NCBI GenBank assembly: GCA_027924645.1
Contig: BSBN01001753.1
Location: 1,178,001-1,242,000, forward strand
Direction: 5' to 3'
DNA length: 64,000 nucleotides
DNA from: Cunninghamia lanceolata
Lineage: Eukaryota; Streptophyta; Pinopsida; Cupressales; Cupressaceae
Of the stretch, positions 11,931-22,477 are shown one piece after another. A program made the position numbers and the translations under genes. The notes beneath the pieces are model-generated. The model was not told where the DNA came from. It saw only the letters and a program-made list of their open reading frames with translations, and did no database searches. Within the stretch, counting starts at the first letter, position 1, and each line of letters begins with the position of its first letter.

Positions 11931-12869
11931 GGGTAGATTTAAATCCGATTTCCAAAAAATTTTATCAACATCTCTGCTACGGAGGAAAGGAAGAATTTTG
12001 TAGCGTAATCCATTCTCACAATTCCTAAATAATTCTAACAATAAGAATAAGAACTATTTTCATGGAGCAGTTGGTGTTGGTTGATATGGGTACTCTACTC
12101 TTGTAGCTTTGAATGTCAAGAAAAGTGTCTATGTTCCACTTCTTAGTGCATTTGAACTTGAACGATAATGTGCTTGTGTAAAAATGATCCTTCGTTATGG
12201 AAGTTGAATGAAGAGCACAACTAGGGAAAAAAGATACAATTGGCCCTCTCTGCATAATGCTCTGATATTGAGATGAGTAGTGGATGGTGATGGAATTTTA
12301 TGATTGTAATTGAGGTGAGAGTCTAAGATTTAGGTATTTGATCTTGTGATGGAGGGAGATGGTTTTCCAAAGAAAGTTGCAGGAAAAAGAAATTTGAGCA
12401 ATCATGAGGATAGCCATCATGGAGGTGATCAACCAGTGTGGAGTAGGGCATCATCTAGGTTACCTAAGACATCTTTTGTCTTACTTGCAATTGTGTCTAC
12501 AATGGAGACAAAATGAACACATCTTGTCATTGATGTTTTAGAGGGTCGTCAGATGTATCTCTTCACATCTTCAAGTATTGGGTGTGGTGGTCCCATTGAA
12601 GAGGATATGGGTATTCTAGTAGATACAAAGCTACCAATTTTTATGAACTCCCACCAACACATATATGATCCTTCACGACACTTCTTATGTGGCACTTTAG
12701 TGACTACAAAGAACTAATGGACCAATTTCATCATGTGTCTACTGCCTTTCTAGCACTTGGAAAGAGATATCAATAAACAATTGAAGAGATGGCTGTCAAA
12801 ATGGAGAAAATAGAGATGGAAAGAACTTAGCAAAATCCATAACTCAAAAGTTTCAAGTTTCTAGTTACC
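11931..12869 (+). other. Chimeric middle stretch of the PPR-LTR segment
   Basis: Mostly non-coding. A plus-strand frame from about 12330 to 12830 looks like decayed coding sequence (an HHGGDQPVWSRASSRLPKTS-like phrase, then a lysine-rich KMEKIEMERT phrase), with many stops. The same block occurs at about 19550-20130. No family recognised. Confidence 0.35.
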
Positions 12870-13762
12870 TTTTTGTAAAAGTGACTTATGTCACATTGTA
12901 ATTTTAAGTTAGAAAATGGACCTTATTTCTGGTAAAGTTATGAAAAACAAGGTTCATTATATTTAATTATTGTATTTAAAAAAGGTAGTTATGAGGTAGT
13001 TATAAAGTGGTTACTGCAAAAAGCCTATAAATACAAGGCCATTTGGAATGTAAAGGGACTTTTTTTGAGAGGGGAACTTATGGAGAAGCTTTTCAAAGAC
13101 CTTTGGTCTAACACTTTGTACATGAAAGTTTTTGAAATTGTATAACTTCACAAAGATAATAAAGAGTGCATTTGGTTCATGTGTTCCAATGGTACTTCTG
13201 ATTTATTGTTACTAATTTCTCATATGTTAGATTGGTAATAAATCTATTTCACTATGTAAATCATATGTCATCCATCGAAACATTTAATTGTGCAATTGAT
13301 GTAAAGAAGCACAAACATATCTTGGTGTCTTGATTTGAATGTGCCCATATAACCTATCTCTTTGTGTGTTGAGATCTATGTGTTATCGTTCTTTCATCAT
13401 TGTTGCATGTTAAAACATACATTATGAAAATCATCATATAAGTTCAGGAACGTAGTTTCTAGATTCTATGGTGAAATCCCCTCATAATTTGTACTAAGTT
13501 TATGAAATCCTAGTTGGAATTCGTGTGTCTTCCACTAGGGTTTCTATAATTCTTTTTCCTTTAGTTTTCATTTTTCTCCGTTTTGTACTTTCAAGTTAAA
13601 AGTACACAAAAACATAAAAAACCCCATCATACGAGGGAGCAACCCCTTTCAAATGCAAAGGAATTTTTTTAGTCTAGTAATAGCTTATCCAACTGTTGGG
13701 ACATTTGTCACTACCCATTAGGAAAGTCACTTTGAAATCTGTAGTGACAAATCTATTTACCA
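12870..13762 (+). repeat. LTR-like end with TATA box, copy 1
   Basis: It contains a TATAAATA box (13026-13033) about 730 bp before the 3' end, then a leader-like stretch and a near-perfect hairpin (13585-13605). It ends TTTACCA at 13762, followed by a PBS-like site. The last ~600 bp recur at the head of every unit of the large tandem array. The left limit is a guess, because the match to copy 2 extends much further. Confidence 0.55.
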
Positions 13763-13770
13763 ATAGATTT

Positions 13771-13791
13771 TTGGCAACTTCGTTGGGGATT
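13771..13791 (+). other. Primer-binding-site candidate
   Basis: TTGGCAACTTCG followed by TTGGGGATT resembles in layout the TTGGCG...GGGGA primer sites of plant Ty3 elements. It lies nine bases inside the segment end at 13762. This supports reading 10979-13762 as an LTR with the element interior to its right. Confidence 0.45.
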
Positions 13792-13915
13792 GAAGTAAAC
13801 AAGTGCCTTTTGCTCTTTAGAAATCTAAAGGTACCCCCTTGAGGATGGAGGTTGGTGACTTTGATAAAATTTGAACCTGGAAAAAATGATTTGGTTTCCA
13901 GGAAGGTGCTCATCT

Positions 13916-16190
13916 ATGGTTGATTATGACAGTGATGACAGCGATGAGGAAGACTTCTCTTTTTCTGCATCTACATCTCAATAAAATCAAGTACTTGATG
14001 ATCCTGTGTAGGTGAACTTTTTGAAAAGCTTCTATGGTAATATGCAATTCTAGGCTCGAGAAATACATCCCTCTTTGTTGCAAACATTAGAAAAGATCGA
14101 GGAAAGGGATGCAAAAGAGGTTTGTCTACTTGCTCATTGCTAAGATAACTCTCACCTCACTGAAAGAGATGTACATATGTATTTATAGGTGCTCAAGCTC
14201 TTCAACAGTGTGAAGATACTTATGAATTGATAGAGGTAAAAAGAGAAGGCAACATTGAAATAAATTATTCATGTGGTGAAGATAATGATAATATGATACA
14301 AACTTGCTTAACAAATCAAGAAAATGAGAGGCTTAATTATGAAGCTATTGGACAACATTCGGTCACTGACATGCCTGAAAGAAGTGATGAAAATCAGTTT
14401 ATCAATTACTCTAAAAATGAGTCCTCAAGTGTTCTTTTGACAAGCATGCAATCTGAAGTTAAAAAGAATGATGAAGAAAAGATGCTAGAGGAGGAGTCTC
14501 ATGATGTTTTCATTTCAAACTGGTGTCTTAATGTTTCAAATGAAGATTTTATATGTAGTGAAGATATGTCCCTTTGCTCAACATCAATCTTAGAGGAAGG
14601 AAGTCCTATTGATGAAATTGAAGGTACCGACTTATTATTTCCTTCTTTCTCACAATTTTTCAAATAATTTTTTTTTGAGTTAGTTATAGCAAATCAAAAC
14701 AAAATTTATACTATAGGAAATGATAACATTAAAGAAAGGGAAAAAATTAAGGAATTTGGGGTATCTAAAGAACAAAAAAGAGAAAACACTCAGTTGGGTG
14801 AGGTTTAGTTAGAATTGTAGCCTCCTGATACCTTCATTCCTACTTGTTGTTTGAAAGCCTCAGATGATGAATTCCTTTGAGGAGATGAAGTCATTCTTTC
14901 TCCTTTATCAATTGTGAAAGAGACATCTTAGTTAATGAAATTCAAGATGTTGATTTACTGCTTTCTTGCCCTCCCATGTCATCATTAGATAACCAACTCT
15001 CTAAGATAATTGCAACTAAGAGGGAAGAAGTGTCTTCTCAAAATGATAATCGTATGCTTGTGGAAGTTACTATTCATGGTACAAATCTGCAATATTGTGA
15101 TGTTGTTATTCCAAATCAAGGTTTTAACAGAATAGATGACGATTCTCTCTATGATAAAAATGTATTTTCCACTTCTTTGTAATCATAGGCCAAAGCACGT
15201 TTACAGATCAACATCAAAGTATAGATTTATGTGAAAAAGTCCCTCTTACAGATACTACAAGTATGATTGAAGAAAATGCTTTTCATAAGTCTAATTCACA
15301 GTCTCGTGACCTTGATGTTCTAAATTGGTGTCTTGAAAGGTCAGGTCATGATTCCTTTCATCATAGAGATATAATTAAAGATGCATGTGTCGTGAAGTTA
15401 TCAAAAGTTAATTTTTGGCCGATAGTTCAAGATTTAAACTATTGCTTAGCATCTTCTACTAGGACTATATTAGAAGCAATCAAAAGGTTCAGAACAATGA
15501 AAGAAAGAAAAATGGATGATGATTAGTTGAGTGAAATTCATGAAGATGATTCATCTTTTAGTAGTCTTGTGGCAAGAGGTTGTGCAAAAATATTAATTGG
15601 AGATTTTCATCATGAAGAAGACCTTGTTCATGTTGCCCAAAGAGATAAAGTTATCTCTTTTCAAGATGATGCAATTGATATTCATAAAGAAAATATGCAA
15701 CTTATACCAGATGCATTTGCTGAGGTTTTCATGATAGTAGAAGATACTAGTCTTGCTCTCAGAGATGGTTCTATGTTTATGAAGGTAGATACATCAACAA
15801 CACCTGTGAGAACTTCTTCACTTCACAGTTTATACAAAGGATGATTAGTTCATGATTTCATCTCCTCTAATCCATTCATTCAAAAGTACAACCAAGTATT
15901 TGGTTTTGATATAAACACAACTAAAGTTGTATGGGGCAGTTCAAGTGTGAATCAAGAGGCTTCAAATGTTTATGATGAGAAGTGGTTGTTTGGTGCACTA
16001 TTTAAGAAGTCTTCACATTTGACACATTGCATTTCTCTCATCTTTGTCAAGTGGTGTTTTGATTCACAAATACTATATGCATATCACCCACTCTTCCATT
16101 AAGCGCCTATTTTTCCCATCTTGTCAATGGGTTCACCTGACCGTCTTGGAACAATTTCAAGTAGGAATTCACCTACAATGTACATGGGTT
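13916..16190 (+). pseudogene. Broken acidic ORF of the PPR-LTR element interior
   Basis: Coding-like sequence begins at the ATG at 13916 (MVDYDSDDSDEEDF) and continues through open stretches at 14227-14667, 14976-15182, 15263-15526 and 15527-15844. After a TGA it continues to about 16100. At least ten stops and several frame changes break it. The product is acidic and Ser/Asp/Glu-rich, with phrases such as EEESHDVFISNWCLNVS and DLDVLNWCLERSGHD; the repeated NWCL suggests internal repeats. No zinc knuckle, protease, RT or integrase is seen. It resembles in character the ORFs of the other two non-autonomous elements here (1160-2131 and 42883-44719). Function unknown. Confidence 0.45.
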
Positions 16191-17594
16191 AATTAGGTGT
16201 GTTTTGTCATGTCAATTTTCTTTTTAGTTTGTGTGTCTCATTTTTGTTTTGTGTCTCTCTGTTTTCCCAATATGCTATTTCATTTGCCCTTTGACTCTAT
16301 CCACCCATTCGTTAAAGCACTAGTTTCAAAATAGAGCCCTGGGTTCCTTGTTGCATCCTTTGTAGTCCTTGTCCTCAGTTAGAGCTAGTTGTTAACCTCT
16401 TTTTGACACTTCAGAGTCTAAACTTTTTGCATCGAACAGACAACTGGTGTCATACGTCAAATGCCTTTGTTTAGCCTCCTTATCGTTGCAAATTGATAGT
16501 GTTGCATGTTTTCCCACATCAATTGTCATACTAGCCATTATTGAAATGTCACTTTCATTCAGGTCCATGTTGATTGATTGCATTAAAGCTGATACAGGAA
16601 CATCATGTTTTGGAGAACCAGTCATTATTTCACTCAGATTCTTGGAGTTACTTTTCTAATTTGTGGCAGTTTACGAAAATAATTAAATTTGAAAATCTTT
16701 AACAACTGGGAAGAAACTATTTTAGAGGGGTGTTACTGACTTCATTTCGCCAAATTTGGCTAGGATTTAGAACCATGCGCCTTATGGTTTGGGAGATTTT
16801 AAAAGTTCAATTTTTTGGCATGAAATTTACAAAAATAATTAAATAAGGAGTTTTCGTGAAGTATAAGAGTAATCACAAGACAGGGTGTTTCATAACATCG
16901 TTATGGACAATCTGCCAAGATTTCGTCAAAATAAATTATCCCAATCAAAAGTTATGTGTATTCCGCTATTGTTTGTGCTTGTACAATTACTAGATCGATG
17001 CATTTGTAATGGAGGTTACGAAATAAAGCAAAGTGTTTTCACTAGTCCATGTAAAATTTCAACTTTTGACATTTTCTAAGTTGAGATGAAGGTCAGTCTC
17101 ATATACAAGAGCTCATATCGGCAAGTTGTAAATTTTAAAAAAGTTGCATGCATATGAGAAAATGCAAGGGGTTATGAAACTAGACAACACATGGATTTTT
17201 CTAACTCCTTCCTCCCAATGTTATATGAAGTGAATGCAAGTTATAATTTTTAATAACTTGAGGAAATTTATAAAAGGAGAAGTTAGTTATTTTAAGTTGT
17301 GGATTTATCTAAGTAAGTTGAAACAACTTAGGAACTTTCACAAGTTGATATCACTTGTAAAGTTAGTTATTCTAACTTGGGAAATTATCCAACTCCAAGA
17401 AAAGTAAGACTTTTAAAATCTAATAACTCAAGTTGTGACTTTTCCTAACTCCCCAAATTGCATTAAAAAGAGTGAAGTCTTCAACAACTTCTGAAAAAGT
17501 GTAAGAGAGAAGCAACTTAATGTTTTGGCTAACTTCAAAAAGAAACTAAGAAACTTGCAAAAGACAGAAGTTAGTTATTCTGAAACTTATTGAT
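16191..17594. other. No gene seen; AACTT/AAGTT-rich stretch
   Basis: Non-coding. From about 17150 to 17600 the words AAGTT and AACTT recur densely, and AGTTAGTTATT occurs at about 17281, 17361 and 17570. This gives a loose direct and inverted repeat texture with no fixed period. It may be the 3' interior of the PPR-LTR element. Confidence 0.35.
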
Positions 17595-17801
17595 TTGGCA
17601 AATCAAATTGTGTTTTTCAGGAACTCGAGAAATAAAGCCTTGCACATTTTGCTAAATTTCAAAATTAAAGCTCCTACACTTCCTCCACGACCCACCAAAA
17701 CCTCCTACATGCATAGAAGACGCATAGACAAAGCTCGTGAACTTTTTAACAGAATGCCTCAAAGAGATGTCATCTCATGGAATGCAACAATGCATTATTG
17801 A
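17595..17801 (+). pseudogene. PPR N-terminal fragment
   Basis: An open stretch ending in ARELFNRMPQRDVISWNATM, a clear PPR motif junction, preceded by a non-repeat leader of about 40 residues that could be the remains of a PPR N-terminus. It stops at 17801 and is separated from the next PPR sequence (about 18050) by the inserted gene fragment at 17914. It is probably the upstream part of PPR copy 2. Confidence 0.65.
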
Positions 17802-17913
17802 GGATGAAGATGTTTTAGTAAGCAGCACCAGCGCCATAGATTGTGAGGAGTACCTGTGACATTGTATTTGTTTGATTTTTTTTGAGGTTGTGAGAGGGTG
17901 ATCAGGTGTTTCA

Positions 17914-18093
17914 ATGGCAGCCCCGCCGGTTCTCTTTAACAATGATGAAGAGGATTTATCAGCAAAAGCTCTGCACAAAAGATACGAGGGGTTTGTGACA
18001 GTAAGAAGCAAGACAAAGAAACATGAATTGCTAGTAAAAGTGTCTCAAAAATATGGCATGTCATGGAATGCAATGATTGTAGGATACACATGA
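17914..18093 (+). pseudogene. Possible BED/hAT-type gene 5' fragment, in frame with PPR
   Basis: A 59-codon frame starts MAAPPVLFNNDEEDLSAKAL and continues HKRYEGFVTVRSK. This resembles the N-terminus of plant BED-zinc-finger/hAT-dimerisation (DUF659-type) proteins, where a D-L-S-A-K-A-x-x-K-R-Y-E-G phrase precedes the BED finger. The frame then runs without a stop into PPR sequence (MSWNAMIVGYT) and ends at TGA 18091-18093. The start region is GC-richer (CCCCGCCGG) than its surroundings. The BED finger itself is absent. It looks like a captured exon-1 fragment. The family call rests on recollection of the motif and needs a search. Confidence 0.45.
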
Positions 18094-19095
18094 GGTAGTT
18101 TTGCTGAACATGGTTTTATACACTCGTAGGACCTTTACACATTAGATTCATTGGAAATGGTCTAGTAGGATGATATGCAAAATGTGGAACCGCAGACAAG
18201 TCCCGCGAACTATTTGACATAATACTTCAAAGAAATTTGGTCTCTTGGACTACAATCTTCACAAGGTATACACAAAATTGACGTGTTGCAAAGACTTTAG
18301 AAACTTTCAAGTAAATGCAATTTGCAGATGTGAAGCCAAGTTCCACAACCGTCCCCAACATCCTCTTGCCCTATGCCAAAATGGGAGCTTTGAAACAAAA
18401 ATTTGGACATCCATTAACACCTTATAGTGGAAGGATTTCTGTCATATATTATAGTTGGAAATGCTCTGATAGACATGTTTGCAAAACGTTTCCAAGGCGC
18501 ATGCACTGATTTGACAAAATGCCTCAAAGAAACATAGTCTCTAGGCATGCAATGATTGCAATATATGCACAAAATGTATGCGTTGAAAAGACTTTAAAAG
18601 CCTCAAAGAAAATGCAATTGGGAGGTGTAAAGCCGAACTGCTCAACCCCTAGACGCATCACTGAATTGTTTGATAAAGATTCTCAAAGAGATGTCATCTC
18701 ATGGAATGCAATGATTGAAGGATACACATGATATAGATTTGTTGAAGGTGCTTTAGAAACTTCCAACCAAATGCGAGTGCAGGATATTCACAAAATGGGT
18801 TTATTGAAAAGGCCTTGGAAACTTTCAAGACATGCAACTGGCGGGTGTAAAACCAGATTCCACAACCTTTGTGAGCGTTCTCCTAGCCTGTGCCCAAAAG
18901 GCAAATTTAGAACAGGGTATGAAAATCCATATAAGAATAATTGAAGGCGGATTTTTTTCAGGTGACTTAGTTGTCAATGCCTTGATAGACATGTATGCAA
19001 AATGTAGAACCATATACAATGCACATAAATTGTTTGATCTAGAATGCATCAAAGAAATGTGGTCTCATGATATGCAACGAATGCGAGATATGTAG
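18040..19095 (+). pseudogene. PPR protein pseudogene, copy 2
   Basis: The same broken PPR gene as copy 1, slightly better kept. The stretch at 18832-19095 reads MQLAGVKPDSTTFVSVLLAC, then LEQGMKIHIRII, then VVNALIDMYAKC, which is about two consecutive PPR units. The stretch at 18519-18731 repeats the MPQRNIVS...SWNAMIEGYT pattern of copy 1. Frameshifts and stops separate the parts. PPR-like sequence (MSWNAMIVGYT, and YAKCGT-like wording at about 18170) continues left of the point where copy 1 begins, so copy 2 is the more complete one. Confidence 0.8.
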
Positions 19096-21069
19096 AAAAT
19101 AAGACGTGTTCCAGAGAATTTAGAAACTTTCACAATGAATGCAATGGGTAGATTTAAAGCCAAGTTCCAAAATCTTTTGTCAACATCTTCTCCGCTGACG
19201 GAGGAAAGGAAGAATTTTGTAGCGCTATTCATTCTTGCAGATCCTAAATAATGCTAACAATAAGAATACTAACTATTTTTGTCGAGCAGTTGGTGTTGGT
19301 AGATATGGGTACTCTCCCCTTTTAGCTTTCAATGTCAAGAAAAGTGTCTATGTTCCACTTCTTAGTGCATTTGAACTTGAACAATAATGTTCTTGTGTAA
19401 AAATAATCTTTCGTTATGGAAGTTTAATGAAGAGCACAACCAGGAAAAAAAGATACAACTGGCCTTCTCTGCCTAATGTTCTGATATTGAGATGAGGAGT
19501 TGATGGTAATGACATTTTATGATTGTAATTTAGGTGAGAGTATAAGATCAGGTATTTGATCTTGGGAAGGAGGGAGATGGTCTTCCTAAGAAAGTTGTAG
19601 GAAAAAGAAATTTGAGTAATCATGGGGATAGCCGTCATGGAGGTGATCAACCAATAAAGAGTAGGGCATCATCTAGGTTACCTAAGATGTCTTTTGTCTT
19701 ACTTGCAATTGTGTCTACAATGGAGTCAATCAACCAATACGGAGTAGGGCATCATCTAGGTTACCTAAGATGTCTTTTGTCTTACTTGCAATTGTGTCTA
19801 CAATGGAGTCAAAATGAACACATCATGTTGTTGTTGTTTTAGAGGGTCGTCGGATGTATCTCTTCACATCCTCAAGTATTGGGTGTGGTGGTCCCTTTGA
19901 AGAGGATATGGGTATTCTAGTAGATACAAAGCTACCAATTTTGATGAACTCCCACCAACACATATATGATCCTTCATGGCACTTCTTATGTGACACTTTA
20001 GTGACTACAAAGAACTAATGGACCAATTTCATCATGTGTCTACTACCTTTCTAGCACTGGGAAAGAGATATTAAGAAACAATTGAAGAGATGACTGCCAA
20101 AATGGAGAAAATAGAGATGGAAAGAACTTAGCGAAATCCATAACTTGAAAGTTGCAAGTTTCTAGTTACCTTTTTGTAAAAGTGACTTATGTCACCTATT
20201 GTAATTTTAAGTTAGAAAATAGAACTTATTTTCAGAAAAGTTATGAAAAACATAACCAAACAAGGTTCATTATATTTAATTGTTGTATTTCAAAAAGGTA
20301 GTTATGAGGTAGTTACAAAGTGGTTACTGCAAAAGCCTATAGAAGGCCATTTGGAATGTAAAGGGACTTTTTTTGAAAGGGGAACTTATGGAGAAGCTTT
20401 TCAAAGACCTTTGGTCTAACAATTTAAACATGAAGGTTTTGAAATTGTATAATTTTACAAAGATAATAAGAGTGCATTTGCTTCATGTGTTCCAATGGTA
20501 CTGCTAAGTTATTGTTATTGATTTCTCATATGTTAGATTGGTAATACTTATGTGTCACTGTGTAAATCATAGGTCATCCATCGAAACATTTAGCTATACA
20601 ATTGATGTAAAGAAGCACAAACATATCTTGGTATCTTGATTTGAATGTGCCCATATAACCTATATCTTCATGTGTTGAGATCTATGTGTCATCCTTCTTT
20701 CATCATTGTTGCATGTTAAAACATATATTATGAAAATCAGCATATAAGTTCAGGAACGTAGTTTCTAGATTCTATGGTGAAATTCCCTCATAATTTGTTC
20801 TAAGTTTGTGAAATCCTAGCTAGAATTCATGTGTATGCCACTAGGGTTTCTATAATTCTTTTTCCTTTAGTTTCCCTTTTTATCTTTTTTGTACTTTTAG
20901 GTTAAAAGTACACAAAAACCTTAAAAAACTCCATCATACGAGGAAGCTACCCCTCTCAAATGCAGAGGAAAGTTGTTAGTCCAGTAATAGCTTATACAAT
21001 TGTTGGGACATTTGTCACTACCTGTTGTGCGAGTCACTTTGAAATTTGTAGTGACAAATCTGTTTACCA
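18194..21069 (+). repeat. PPR-plus-LTR segment, copy 2
   Basis: Partner of 10979-13762. It differs by an extra 83-bp tandem duplication (19647-19812) and by loss of the TATA box: the copy 1 TATAAATA region reads CCTATAGAAGG at about 20336. It ends TTTACCA at 21069, the same point as copy 1, but is followed by different DNA (the CCCTAAA-like body of the array). That is what the outer flank of a 3' LTR would look like. Confidence 0.75.
19647..19812 (+). repeat. 83-bp tandem duplication
   Basis: Two adjacent copies, 19647-19729 and 19730-19812, both starting TCAACCAATA and ending CAATGGAGTC with few differences. Copy 1 of the segment (about 12430) has the block once, so the duplication arose after the two segments separated. 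Confidence 0.85.
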
Positions 21070-22122
21070 AAAAACACATAAAGATGAATGATAAATTTTG
21101 AATGTGAACCCTAAACCCTAATCGGTAAAACCTAAGCCTTGAACCTTGAACCATGAACACTAAACACTAGACAATAAATTTTTAATTATACATGTTGTAA
21201 CTTAGGCTCTAAACCCTAAACCTTGAATACGTTTGATCCCTAGGTTACAAGTTTAAAGTCAAGATGGTTAAGTTTCTAGCCATAGCCTTGAGCACTAAAT
21301 TTACTTTACCTAAACTCTAACTACCAAATAATGAATGCTCAACATTGGACCAAGAACCTAGAACCCTAAACCTTGAAACATAAACCTTAGATGAACCTTG
21401 AACTCTAAACCCTAAACCCTAAAGGTTGAACCTTAGGCATTGACCCTTTAACCCTAAACAATGAACCTTAGTACTTAACCCAATACATAGACAACTAAAT
21501 TTTAATGATAAATGATGATCACTAAATATAGACCAATAAATCTTATTCACTTCAAATTGAAAATTAAACCTCAAATGTGAAAAGTAAACCCATAACGTTG
21601 AACACTAAATCTTAAACATTGAATGATGAATGTTGAATCCTAAATGCCAAACATTGGACACTATATATTGAATGCTAAACCTTAAATTATCAATGATAAA
21701 TGTTGAAACATTATCCTTGAACGGTATACCTTAACCATTGAGCCCTAAACCATAAGACCAAAGTCCTAATACCTAAGTAATGAGCCTAGGGTTATGAAGC
21801 CTAATAATCGAGCCCTAAACTTGAACACTAAACCCTAAATACTAAATGATGAATGCTAAACTTTCAACCAAGAACCCTAAACCCTAAACCTTGAAACCTA
21901 AACTATATACCTAAAACTCTAAACAATAACCCCTAAAGATTGAACACTATTCCTTGATCCTTGAACCCCTAACAATGAACCTTAATGTTACACCATGTAA
22001 ACAAACAACTAAACTTGAACACTAAACAATGAGCATTAGACACATACCACCAAATCTCAATGTTAAACATTGAGTGTTGATCCCTTAAGGTTGAAAGTTA
22101 AACTCATTGTTAATGGTTCAAG
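21070..22122. repeat. Degenerate CCCTAAA-like region, unit 1
   Basis: About 1 kb dominated by variants of CCCTAAA, ACCTTGAA, ACACTAAA and AATGAACC, with short exact runs such as AACCCTAAACCCTAA. CCCTAAA is the plant telomere repeat, but here it is scattered, mutated and mixed with related words, so this resembles an interstitial telomere-like or low-complexity satellite. No coding capacity. Confidence 0.75.
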
Positions 22123-22124
22123 AA

Positions 22125-22243
22125 TAGAGGGAAAGAGAGGGAGAGAGAGAGGGGGAGATAGAGAGAGAGAGGGAGGGAGAGGAAGAGAAAGAGGGAGGGA
22201 GAGGGAGAGGGACATAGAAGGAGAGAGATGGTGGGGTAGAGAG
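22125..22243. repeat. GA-rich microsatellite, unit 1
   Basis: Nearly pure purine tract of GAGA and GGGA words on the plus strand. The reverse frame gives Leu/Ser/Pro low-complexity peptides that are not genes. Length and word order vary between units, as expected of slippage. Confidence 0.9.
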
Positions 22244-22477
22244 TAAATATTGTCAAAGATTCTCTTTGATTCAAGATTATGAAATTATCTACTAATGACA
22301 CCAACCACGAGAAGGTGGAAGCTTATTTGGCACCACTAACCTAAATTAATATCATTAATAGTAATAAATAAATAAAATAAAGGAAAAATTAGTCAAACCA
22401 AAAAATTTAAGAACTTGATAATATACTTACTAACTACGAAACTTATGTATCATTTGACCAATTCAATCAAATGAACT

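Larger units (their letters stand above)
10979..13762 (+). repeat. PPR-plus-LTR segment, copy 1
   Basis: This segment matches 18194-21069 along its whole length, at roughly 90% or better by eye. Its left edge is abrupt, whereas PPR-like sequence continues leftward of copy 2. Its right edge, TTTACCA at 13756-13762, is exactly where copies 1 and 2 diverge, and a PBS-like site follows nine bases later. It contains a PPR pseudogene (to about 11930), a chimeric middle stretch and an LTR-like end. It may be one LTR of an element spanning both copies, or half of a segmental duplication. Confidence 0.75.

Noticed and set aside
17775..18011. Minus-strand 78-codon ORF
   Set aside because: It is the shadow of the plus-strand BED/hAT-like fragment, which has a recognisable protein pattern.
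21070..22122. A true telomere or chromosome end
   Set aside because: The CCCTAAA words are scattered and mutated and flanked on both sides by kilobases of other repeats; no long uniform run exists.
22110..22304. Leu/Ser/Pro-rich minus-strand protein over the GA tract
   Set aside because: It is the translation of a GA microsatellite, repeated in all units with slippage differences.
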